From positions 1-39,919 of the forward strand of contig NW_022204970.1 in assembly GCF_008831285.2 (NCBI RefSeq): DNA of 39,919 nt, in the 5' to 3' direction. This DNA is from Nymphaea colorata. Taxonomy: Eukaryota; Streptophyta; Magnoliopsida; Nymphaeales; Nymphaeaceae. The position numbers and the translations under genes were made by a program. Below the pieces are notes generated by a model. The model saw only the letters and a list, made by a program, of their open reading frames with translations, was not told the origin of the DNA and did no database searches. Numbering within the stretch: the stretch's first letter is position 1; each line of letters begins with the position of its first letter. This document shows positions 31,320 to 39,919 of this stretch, one piece after another.

Positions 31320-31870
31320 CCAAATTAAAACAAAATCTAAAAAATCCATGAAACTTATTTCCATAACTAAACATCCACAAAATTTGTTTCCATGAGGAAA
31401 AATCCATCACCTTGAAAAGTTTTTTCCATGGAAAAAATTCCATCCTAAAAATCCATGAATTTTTTTTTCCATGAATAAAAATCCATCATAAAAGATCCAT
31501 GAAAAAAATTCTGTCTTAAAAATCCACTAAAACTTTTTTTTCCCATGAATAAAATCAATCCTAAAAGATCCACGAAAGTTTTTTTCCATGAAAAAAATTC
31601 CATCTTAAAAATCCACGAAAGCTTTACCCTTGATAAAAAAATCCATCCTAAAAGATCCACGAAAATTCATCCTAAAAGATCGATGAAAAGTTTTTTCAAT
31701 GGTGAAAATAATCGATGGATTTTTCTTCAGCGTAAAAAAAATCATGGATATATCAAACGTCCTAAAAGGTATCCACGAAATGTTTTTTTCCACTGGTGCA
31801 TCAAACGTATCTTCGAAGATATTCACGAAATTCTTTTTGCATGGATTTTTTTTTCTGAGTGCATCAAACA
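31320..31870. repeat. Degenerate minisatellite (ATCCATGAAA...TTTTTTCCATGAAAAAA)
   Basis: About ten to twelve imprecise units of about 35-55 bp, each combining AAAATCCATGAAA or AGATCCACGAAA with TTTTTTTCCATGAA and ATCCATCCTAAA. The ATGGAT/ATCCAT core makes it rich in short palindromes. Open frames on both strands are Lys/Phe/Ser-rich and follow the repeat. Unit similarity fades towards 31870, and the NPGR1 exon begins within 20 bases. Confidence 0.85.
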
Positions 31871-31887
31871 ACCCTCAAATATATCCA

Positions 31888-32529
31888 CTGCTGTGTGCAT
31901 GCTCTGGCGAGCAGTTCAAGTTTGAGGAGGTGGAGCCTCCTCTGTCACCGGAATCCTTCGCGACGAGAGATTTTTCGGCTGGTGGCATTTCCTCGAGGAC
32001 CTTGGGTTGGGATGCCAAGTTCGAGGATAATCATGTCGAAGAGGTGGAAACTACTCTGAAGGAAGCCCTCTCACTGAACTATGAGATGCCTTTCTTCCCC
32101 TTTTTGGTGTTCTATTTTCCTCTTGACGGCTCTATAGATGGTTGTTTTTAATATTCGTTAATCTCATTTTTCTGTGCAGGAAGCACGTGCTTTTCTTCCC
32201 CTTTTTGGTGTTCTATTTTCCTCTTGACGGCTCTATAGATGGTTGTTTTTAATATTCGTTAATCTCATTTTCCTGTGCAGGAAGCGCGTGCTTTATTGGG
32301 ATGGCTGAGTACCAGAGGTAACTATGCTGCTCCTCTCCAGGTGTTCCGTGGGATTGATATACAGAGTTTGATACCCAAGATGACTAAATCTATAGCTGAT
32401 AGGGTCCAGCGTCAAAAGCTCGATTTAAAAGCCAGAAGGCAAAAAAATACAATGTCTATGCATTCTGTGATCTCTTGCTTGATATCTTACTTAAAGCAAG
32501 ATCACTGGAACAGCTTGGTTTAAGAAAAG
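31888..32529 (+). pseudogene. NPGR1: Broken NPGR1-like fragment (calmodulin-binding TPR protein), exons 1-2
   Basis: Exon 1 (31888-32085) reads LLCACSGEQFKFEEVEPPLS, PESFATRDFSAGGISSRTLG, and ends EVETTLKEALSLNYE. Exon 2 (32281-32529) reads EARALLGWLSTRGNYAAPLQ, VFRGIDIQSLIPKMTKSI, then MSMHSV. This is the N-terminus of NPGR1 (NO POLLEN GERMINATION RELATED 1), a plant calmodulin-binding tetratricopeptide protein. The parent begins MLCACSGEQF; here the first codon is CTG. The exon 1 donor is AT (GAG then ATGCCT) instead of GT. In exon 2 one base is missing after MSMHSV: the family continues in the shifted frame as LLLDILLKARSLEQLGLRK up to a good donor (AAAAG, GTACAG). The unshifted frame stops at 32521. 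The intron is kept, so this arose by DNA duplication, not by retroposition. No further exon was found downstream. Confidence 0.85.
32093..32295. repeat. 101-bp tandem duplication covering intron end and start of NPGR1 exon 2
   Basis: TCTTCCCCTTTTTGGTGTTC starts at 32093 and at 32194. Each copy ends with the intron 3' end (CTGTGCAG) and the first bases of exon 2 (GAAGCACGTGC in copy 1, GAAGCGCGTGC in copy 2). The two copies differ at very few positions. The result is two acceptor sites 101 bases apart, the first followed by an 11-base stub of exon 2. Confidence 0.95.
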
Positions 32530-35500
32530 GTACAGTATCTAGTTGTGTAATCACCTTTCTGTTTGAAAATGGAGTTCTTAGTCTTCTAGCAGCCATGTCT
32601 GGATTTGTTTGACTGTCTTACTTTGTTTGTATGTCTTAATCATTCAGCATGCTGCGCGTGATTAGTAACACTATGTTTAATGGTATTTACGATGTGTAGA
32701 TATACTAATCAATTTCCTTTTACCATATCGTATTTGCAACCCGACATGCAGTCAAGTTTTCTGAAAGCAGACAGAACTTGATCAAGAACTTTGAACATTC
32801 TCTTTCCTTGGTTGATTGGAACTATTATCCAATTACACAGTTTATACAGCAGTAACAGCACTATAACACCAAGGGAATAATGTTGGGACTGTCATTGACA
32901 GGTAGACTTCAACTTCAACTGCTAAGGAGGCTTTTTTTCTTTTTTTGTGGCTTGCTTCTCTTTCCATATCTTTTCCTCTTTATTGCATTTTTTATACTGA
33001 CGCTTCAAATAAATGCTTTTTCTCCTTCTTTTCATGTAATTTTTTACGGTCTGGACAGTTTCAACTTTCTGAAATGCTTAAGTTCGTCGACATGAATTCT
33101 GTGTTTGTTCACTTATTCAGAATATTCGATCTTGCTTTTTTTTTATGACATTTAACTACTTCTGTTGTAAAAGAGCGTTACTATTGGAGTTAAAAGAACA
33201 AAATTGATTATATATTTCCTAACTTCAAAATTTCATGTGGTAATAAATATGTTGACAATTCCTATGAATGCTTGTGAGCATGTTTTTGTTCTCTCTCAGT
33301 TTTTGTTTTCTATAAACTTCACATGTTTGCTTTTTCTTTTTTCTTTTGGGTGAGTTGATTTCAGAATTCAATGAATGTGAACCATAGAAGACTCACCTTC
33401 TGTTTGTGATTCAATGCTATCCTGGACAGTAATTTGTGTGCTTGATTTCTTGTTAGATCTCACAGAACCAAGAAGATTCCTCAACGTTGACAGGCCGTTG
33501 TTATTATGTCACAGACATCACAGAATATGAAAAAACAGACTGTGATACTGAAACTTGTGATTCTCAATGACATGCGTGATCTCCATATGCTGATGAAGCA
33601 CAGGTTGTGATTCTTTAGCCCTTTGAAAGGCAAAAGAATAATGGTTTTACAGCTTTTTGGGCAAGAGGATGATAGTGGCTACATGGTGGTTCTGTTGGTT
33701 TCGCTTTTCTTTTCCATTATTGTTTTTAATGTTGTAGAATCATCCTATTAAGTGTTTGGTGTGTGGTCACACCATGATGAAGACTATTCTAGGAGGCGAA
33801 TTATTAAAAATTACTTGCAAGCAGCGGGAAACTTGTAAAAGCACGTAGGCAGTAGTCAGGACAAGAAATGCCTGTGGGGACAAATTACTGCCAAAAAGAA
33901 ATTAAAATGTGTTCATTTTGTTTTAAGAAGGATTTCAAGTTCTTTTATCTTCATACCTGTGTCACGTATATGGGTTCTCGGCAACAGACTTGTGTCCAGG
34001 AGCAAGAATTTAGGAAAAAGCTGCCATGATTTTGCCACGGGAAGGGCTGCCCTGTTGTGAAAGAAGCCATCTTTCACCAAGAAGGAAAAACTCCATTCGA
34101 AGCGAGTTTATAAATAAGCTTTGAACCCTGTTATCTCATGCTTCTCAAACGAGCTTTGTGTAAGTAGTCTTTCATGGTCTCAAGTTAATGAGGTTCTAAA
34201 AAGGAATGTTATACCTTGTATGTAGGGGACCAATCTCGGTCGATATGGGAATTATTTGTCTCGTCTGAGTCTTCCCTGTTCTTGCTTTGCAAATACCACT
34301 TAAAATGAGCTGGAATTTATCAAAGTAATATGCCTTCTGAGTTCTGCTAGAATCATGGGCATGCAATTTAGCAGAGCTTTTGAGTTACAAAGGGACCACA
34401 GGATCAAGAATCATGATCAAATGTGGAGCATTGGAGGCATGTTTTGCTTCAAAAGAAAGGGGTCATCGGAAGGACTGCATCGGAACCCCAGCACACACAC
34501 ACACACACACACACACAGAGAGAGGTCTTGCAACTATCACGAGGACAAACACCATGCATAGAACAAGATTGGATGCAATATGAATGGCACAAAAGCTTTG
34601 CAGTTAATCTCTTGAATCTCCTATTCAAAATTCTCTGTGACGCAATCTCCATGCTTGAAAAACTTGAGGCACTTTTAGATTAGTTTGATTGAACAAGTAG
34701 ATAAGATTCGAATTATCATGGATAAGATATTATAATCTAATCAACTTCAAAACTCTAAGATTGTAAAATTTTATAATTTTGTTAATCTATATATGTCATC
34801 TGGACATGCTCGTCCAGAAGTCGATTTTCTAGGTTTTATACGACACACATCAAATCTACTCTAGATAAAAGTTGGAAAGAAAAAACAGAACCTAATTTCC
34901 AAATATAATTGCAAAGAATATGTTCTGCGCTTCATACTATCCTCGTGCACTTTCTTGCTAAGATAATCTCAGATGCTCTCCAACGCCATCCTCAATTCTG
35001 GATTTTGTTCAATAACTCAACGACGAGAACTACTGAGAACCATATAGTAGTAGCAGCAGCAGCAGTTGATGTTGACGATGATGATTATTTTATTATTATT
35101 GTCTGCAGTTTATTCAATCGTTCTTGCAGCCTAATTGACTGGCTCTTGTACGCTATAGACTATGAATTTCAGTTTCGCTTCATTAGCTGAACTATAGTTC
35201 CCCATTTGCCAGTAAATTACTCTTTACCTATCTTTTCTGATGGTTCTTGAAATACATACTTGCACAGGCTTAAATTTAAACAGGCACAGGTTGCAAAACA
35301 GACATCTTCTTTGACGTAGGAGAGAACGTGGGATTTCTTTGCATTAGAATCTTCCCCACCAAGCTAAAGGGCAGCCTTCTAGATTTAGTTAGAAACCTTG
35401 TGCGAAAGGGTGTGTAGCACTGCATGACTAACTTTCGCCGGTTCAGTCCCTTTGCTGCTCTCGACCTCCTCTACTCGCAGATCACAAACATGTAGTCAAC

Positions 35501-36400
35501 GGCCTCAGCTGCTTGGTTCCAATGGTTCTTACGTGCATCACTGTGCAGATTGCTTTATCTTGCAATAATGTGATACATAAAACGCTTGAATCTTCCAGCG
35601 AAACTGATGAACAAAATACAACCTAGTCGTTGTTCCCTATAACTGAGGCAGGCTCTTATCTAGACACTCAAGAAATTACCTTTCAGCATTAGCTTTCTCT
35701 CGAAATTCAAAACTTATTGCACTACCCTTGAACAATCTCAAACACCACAATTAACAGGTATTTTCTGGAAAGGACCATTAACAGGTGTCTTCATGAAGCT
35801 GAAGAAAGTGCTCAGGTTAAATGTTACCTGTAGAAGGTTAAACACTAGGGTTGTCTGGGTGCAAGTAACCAGGGCATTCTCATTCAGTTACAGCTCTGCA
35901 ATTTAATTCATCTAAATCAGCAGATATTCAGAAAAGGTACATAGGTTGAAGAAGCTGATACCTCGACCTTGACAGAAATAGCATAGGTGCTATGCCCCCA
36001 GCTTGTATCTGAGGTACCAGTAATCTTCAACACTTAAATATCTCATAACATCCTTACATAGGTTAAGATTTGGGTGTACGTGGGATTGTGGCTTAGCAGC
36101 ACTAGCACTGAAGGAGGCATGTGTGTCATCAAATCAATCTCGCAGCAAGAATCCAGACCAAGGCTTTGTTTGTAACTAAGATGTTAGTTGATTCAACTGG
36201 GCAAGTTTTCAAGGGGATTATTTGGAAGGATGGTACCAAGCTGTTACGGCCAGGAACTCGTTGAGGAGCTGCCAGAGGATTGAGCTCAATCAGCAGAAGG
36301 ATCTCTGTTACATCTCGCAGAAAGTATTGGAAAGGACGGATAACTGGGAGACAGGACACGGCTTCTTGCTAGATTTTCTGAAGTCAGGGATCATCTAGAT
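32530..36400. other. Gene-poor region downstream of the NPGR1 fragment
   Basis: No exon could be assigned. The remaining NPGR1 exons were looked for and not seen. Minor features: (CA)n at 34492, GTAGTAGCAGCAGCAGCAG and GATGATGAT runs at about 35047-35090, and a short open frame (33531-33600) reading MKKQTVILKLVILNDMRD that faintly resembles the start of a heavy-metal-associated domain protein but is too short to call. Confidence 0.5.
34492..34517. repeat. (CA)13 microsatellite
   Basis: Uninterrupted CA dinucleotides followed by a short GAGAGAGAG run. Confidence 0.95.
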
Positions 36401-36403
36401 ATC

Positions 36404-36537
36404 ATCTGGGTGAAAACTAACTTCATTCCATCTGGATGTCTGTCAGTGAATGCTATAGACCCAATAACACATCTGGGTAGAAGACTAGCTTCCTTCCCTG
36501 TGGATGCGAGTCCTTCAATGCTATAGACCTAATGAGA
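36404..36537. repeat. Two-copy tandem repeat (period 67 bp)
   Basis: ATCTGGGTGAAAACTAACTT starts at 36404 and a diverged copy, ATCTGGGTAGAAGACTAGCT, at 36471. Both end TGCTATAGACC(C/T)AATAA or similar. The divergence suggests an older event than the other duplications here. Confidence 0.75.
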
Positions 36538-36599
36538 TGTGCATGTGGTATCCTTAGTAGTTACAAGTGCTAAGATAGCCTTGGTGAAGGCCAAAAACA

Positions 36600-38086
36600 G
36601 AAAATGAAAAAAAAAAGGAAGAAGGAGAAAAAAAAAATAAAAATAAAATGAAGCAAAATAATAAAGAAAAGTGAAACTGGAAGAAGAACAGTGGGGAAAA
36701 AGGAACTCTTAAGATATCTTTGTCAATTGAGTGCCCAAGTGACCCAGCCTAGTCGAGAAGGTGGCAGTGTAGGGCATAGCCACTCGTAGGCGCATTTTTA
36801 CAACTAAGGTGGCACCAAAAAAACAGCAACCAACATGGTAAGCATGTTTAGATGACATACATACACTCAAAGCTAAGGTGCAGAGTTAAAGCCAAGCAAG
36901 TACACACATCACATACAACAGAAACCTGACCCAAATTCAAGCCAACCTGCTATTTTTAGCAAGAAAATTTTGTTCAAAGACCATTGCTAAATAATACCTG
37001 AATTTGTCTGCAACAGTTCATTTGCTGTGCCTTCATAGTAGAAGGCACAAGTTTCTCATGTGACGCTTCCTCTCTTCCCCAATTTCAAAATATGCAATCA
37101 TTGTAAAGACAGCAAGGCATATGAATAACCAAAGAATTAAAAATTTGTGACCAACATCAATTGACATTCGAACAGAAAATTTTATCAATTGCTTATATAT
37201 TAGCTTTGCATTCGCTTGTCAAACAAATTGCACCTATTATCGCGATTCATTCACTAGATCCCTTTGCCCCATCACTTCAGAAATAGCTGGATTAGAAATT
37301 TTTTTAATATTAAACACCTTCAGAACAAGTGCCATGAAGGAACTGCAGCTACACAAGGAGTCGACAATAATGAACCGTGATTGGAAGTAGAATTACCAAG
37401 TCTTTGTTGCTAGATTTGATACAGAGTTGTAGGTACTACATTATATTTAAATCAGATTTCAGACCGATCTATATAGATTAAATGACAAATTTGTAGAGCA
37501 ATGCTTTAGGCTATAAAATAATCAAAAGCACAGCAAGAAGAACAGCTGAAATGGGTCAATGATCCTATGATGATCGCATTACCCATTACTTCCAATTCCA
37601 ACATTCAATAACTACAGTAATAAGCCAATTCAGTCAGCTGTATAAGCAGATATGAGTTCTCAGAAAGAATGACAAAAGTAAACATCGAAAAGCAAAACGA
37701 AGAATGAACAAGTTCACCTGAAAAGGGAAAACGGGGAAATTGGCCAAGAAAATTAGGAAGAAAGATTTTGCATCGGGTAAGATATCATCTTCAAAACTAT
37801 AGCTTATTCCATAAGATACGCTCTAATACAACACATCGAAATCTCTCATATGCTACATTATGCTAACTCAAAGTTTAATTTATTTTCATTACGTGCTGGA
37901 AGAACCAAAATGAACACCCTTCAAGTAGAAAAAGGAAGGCCTCGTTTCCATCCCAGGACACTCAAAAGGCCTTCCAATTTAAAGTGAAGAAGGTGTTGCT
38001 AATAATGGGAACAATGTGACGTTGAGATTCACACAAAATCCAGGACCCTAGATCCATCCTGTCATAGAATATTTTGTTCATGCATC
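36600..38086. other. Gene-poor region with an A-rich tract
   Basis: A purine-rich stretch at 36600-36700 (runs of A with GAAG) is followed by ordinary AT-rich sequence. No coding sequence, RNA gene or clear repeat was recognised. Confidence 0.5.
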
Positions 38087-38260
38087 ATGCAACAAATTCC
38101 TGATATCAGAAGACCTAAGATTGCAACATACAACTTTGAGGTTGAACCCCATTTGATTCAAATGTTACCATCATTTGATGGGTTGTCTCATGAGGATCAT
38201 TATGAACACTTTGATGAGTTCTTCGACATTTGTTTCATCATTCAGATGAACAATTTTGGT
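38087..38260 (+). mobile_element. Ty3/gypsy gag N-terminal fragment
   Basis: The frame reads NFEVEPHLIQMLPSFDGLSH, then EDHYEHFDEFFDICFIIQMN. Plant Ty3/gypsy gag proteins have, near their start, F-E-(I/V)-(K/R)-P-x-(L/I)-I-x-M-(L/I) followed by F-x-G-L-x-x-E-D-P-x-x-H-L-x-x-F-L-(E/D)-I-C, which fits over about 40 residues. The start is a TTG/ATG region without a clear initiator. After about 38260 the expected continuation (LRLFPFSL, then the gag core) is gone and AT-rich repeat begins. No zinc knuckle, protease, reverse transcriptase or LTR is present nearby, so this is a truncated relic. Confidence 0.65.
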
Positions 38261-38299
38261 AAGGCGACCTTCAAGTTCATCATCAGTTTTTCTAGTTTA

Positions 38300-38469
38300 C
38301 AAAGCTCTTACATTGCAAATTGTTTTTAATTTGCAAAATTTACAACTTTGACAAGTTTTTGTAAAACTCTAACATTTTACAAGTAAAATAATAGGATTTA
38401 ATGAGCTTAACACATTTTACAATTTTTGAAAATTTTGGAAGTATGGCTTCAACTTGTAAAATTTTTGTC
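38300..38469. repeat. AT-rich repeat segment
   Basis: Phrases TTTGCAAAATTTACAA, AAAACTCTAACATTTTAC and AATTTTTGAAAATTTTGG resemble the AT-rich arrays at 10.7-12.9 kb and 19.8-21.1 kb. It leads directly into repeat E. Confidence 0.45.
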
Positions 38470-38644
38470 TTTCATAGACCTTTTGGCAATTATTTCAGCC
38501 TGTTTAAAGCTACCATTATCTTGAGTTTGTTTTTTGCATTATTTTTTCTAGACATGATACCAATTGTTTTTGTTTTACATGATTTTTTACATATTTTTAT
38601 AATGACTACAAACTTTTATAATGCCCCTGTAACCATTGCTCATG
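38470..38644. repeat. Dispersed repeat E, copy 2
   Basis: Matches 12491-12664 in the same orientation, from TTCATAGACCTTTTGGCAA to GTAACCATTGCTCAT. Differences are a few substitutions and one-base T or A indels. Confidence 0.9.
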
Positions 38645-38818
38645 TTTTAGAAGACGCTTCCCTGCAATTGATGCAGTGGATAGAGCAAGAGTGGTAGTGC
38701 TGGTGGTGGTGAAGTTGTGATCAACTGCTGCTCATGCTGATGGTGGTGAAGATGTCATCAAGTGCAGGTCAGGTGTACTCTCCAATCTGGATGAAGGTAA
38801 TCTCAAACTCATGTTGCC

Positions 38819-38845
38819 CTCTCTCTCTCTCTCTCTCTCTCTCTT
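38819..38845. repeat. (CT)n microsatellite
   Basis: About 13 uninterrupted CT dinucleotides followed by a T run. Confidence 0.95.
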
Positions 38846-39583
38846 TTTGTTTGGTTGTGCATGATCTTATCGCTCCCTTCTAAAGTGATTGTTTCCACTC
38901 AAATGAGACGAGAGTACTTTGATGGCAACAATACACCTAAAAGAAATTTGCCCCACCCCTAAACAATGTGTTTCGATTAGCACTCTTTTCAAAGTGGAGT
39001 TCTTATAGTTTTCAGGTGACATTAAAAAATGAGTTTGAGAAAAAAGAAAAACTCAATTTTATCAAAACCTAGTTTTCAAAAGGAGAAAATGTCGAAAGAC
39101 ACAGGACACAACCATACTGCACAACATATAAAAGAATTAACTACCAAAACCAAAAAAAAAAATCTCTTGTTGCTGAAATATGCTTACTATGTCAGCTTCA
39201 GAACGACAAGTCTCACATTACTGGATCCATCCTTAGTTTTATGCAGGCCACAGAAAGCTGCCTTTTGAGTTTTGAGTAAAAGAAAGGGTGTAATCACATA
39301 AGCAGGAAGAAATAACGTATACGAAGGCTTCAAGAAGGCTCAAGCTTTATGAAGCATGTTGCCAACTTAACCATTGCACCTTTTGCACTACAGACGTCAA
39401 ATTTCTTAGAAAAAAACAATTTCGTTGGTTGAAATTTTGTGGTTCCACCTTCCCAATTAGAAACTCAGGGAGTATAAACCTATTATGCCAACTTCTTACA
39501 CCCACAAATATTCAAAAAAAAAGCATTTGCAAGAAAGTAGCAAGACGATTTTCAACTAAAATTTGTTTTTGCTTCTCTTGCAG

Positions 39584-39729
39584 TCTTCAGTTTGTGTCCA
39601 TTTCCTGAAGAAACAAAATTGATGGCTGGAATACCATTAGAGGAAAATTTGAAGCAGAACCATACAAATGGAAAACCGCTTCTCTGTAAAAATGGACCCA
39701 AATGTGAATGTAATTTACTTCAACGGGAG
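39584..39729 (+). CDS. Candidate internal exon of an unrecognised gene
   Basis: Flanked by a strong acceptor (T-rich stretch then CTTCTCTTGCAG, ending 39583) and a consensus donor (GAG then GTAAGA at 39730). The open frame, entered in phase 2, gives 48 residues beginning FSLCPFPEETKLMAGIPLEE and ending with a Cys-rich CKNGPKCECNLLQRE. The exon ends in phase 0. A second acceptor (TTTTGCCGCAG, ending 39798) lies 69 bases further, near the lower limit for plant introns, and would add TGNRI and a stop at 39814-39816, so this could be the penultimate exon. I do not recognise the protein. The three cysteines near the end could bind a metal, but no known motif is matched. Upstream, the segment after TATGTCAG (about 39200) might be a further exon. 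Confidence 0.4.
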
Positions 39730-39919
39730 GTAAGACTTGTCCATTGGGAAGAATACTTTTTGTGTATATTATACTGATACCACTTTGTTTTGCCGCAGAC
39801 AGGAAACAGAATTTAGTTATGGAAGAAGACTTCATAAGAGGTTGTGCTATAAACGCCTTCAAAAAAAAATTCCTTGAATTTCAAACAAAAGAAATAAAAA
39901 GAGAAGTACAAATAAATTT

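Noticed and set aside
31699-32151. 150-codon open frame taken as one gene
   Set aside because: The first part is minisatellite translation, the middle is NPGR1 exon 1, and the end reads into intron 1. It is a composite and not a gene.
33531-33600. Short frame MKKQTVILKLVILNDMRD resembling the start of a heavy-metal-associated domain protein
   Set aside because: Match is limited to a hydrophobic strand pattern; no CxxC motif and no downstream domain sequence.
34355-34683. Overlapping frames with His/Thr repeats
   Set aside because: Caused by the (CA)n microsatellite at 34492-34517.
36129-36359. 76-codon minus-strand open frame
   Set aside because: Translation matches nothing I know, there is no splice or start context, and it lies in low-information sequence next to a tandem repeat.

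Overview
The window is AT-rich nuclear DNA of a plant, most likely a flowering plant. Evidence: intron-interrupted pieces of plant genes (an LRR receptor kinase of the At1g06840 type, the plastid cysteine desulfurase NFS2/CpNifS, the TPR protein NPGR1, and a Mur-ligase-like protein), Ty3/gypsy and copia remnants, a hAT-type non-autonomous transposon, and several tandem-repeat families. I cannot name the species. No intact protein-coding gene, tRNA or rRNA gene was found; gene homologies were recognised from memory of the families, not from a search.

Layout. 1-4025 and 12866-16925 are two near-identical copies of a ~4-kb block, each carrying one decayed LRR-RLK exon and one decayed NFS2 exon. 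4026-5900 is unique, gene-poor DNA with a faint gypsy-integrase remnant. 5900-7600 is a more GC-rich island with a candidate first exon of a Mur-ligase-like gene. 8196-10660 is a degenerate array of two alternating AT-rich monomers, and 10721-12865 a second AT-rich array. Next come the second copy of the block and a copy (16927-17674) of the stretch at 11740-12489, so the second duplicated unit looks like the first with about 7.7 kb missing. 17913-18627 is a 715-bp hAT-like element with terminal inverted repeats and an 8-bp target-site duplication. 18945-19290 is another GC-rich, possibly mobile, insertion. 19760-21105 resumes the AT-rich array and runs into a 5-kb satellite (21106-26089; 17 units of about 306 bp; three monomer types, often in the order C-B-A). 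26093-26800 looks like retrotransposon terminal sequence. 26800-30845 is gene-poor.

The right part holds a 2 x 177-bp tandem repeat (30846-31211), a minisatellite (31320-31870) directly abutting a broken NPGR1 fragment (31888-32529; lost start codon, mutated splice donor, 101-bp duplication over the intron end, one frameshift), gene-poor DNA, a gypsy gag fragment (38087-38260), a dispersed repeat shared with 12.5 kb, and near the right edge one unrecognised but well-formed candidate exon (39584-39729).

Nothing here amounts to a working multi-gene system. The region is best read as a repeat-rich gene-fragment graveyard. The most informative signals are the tandem block with fragments of two unrelated genes, the satellite with higher-order structure and a conserved palindrome, the clean hAT element, and the way splice signals were lost in the gene fragments.
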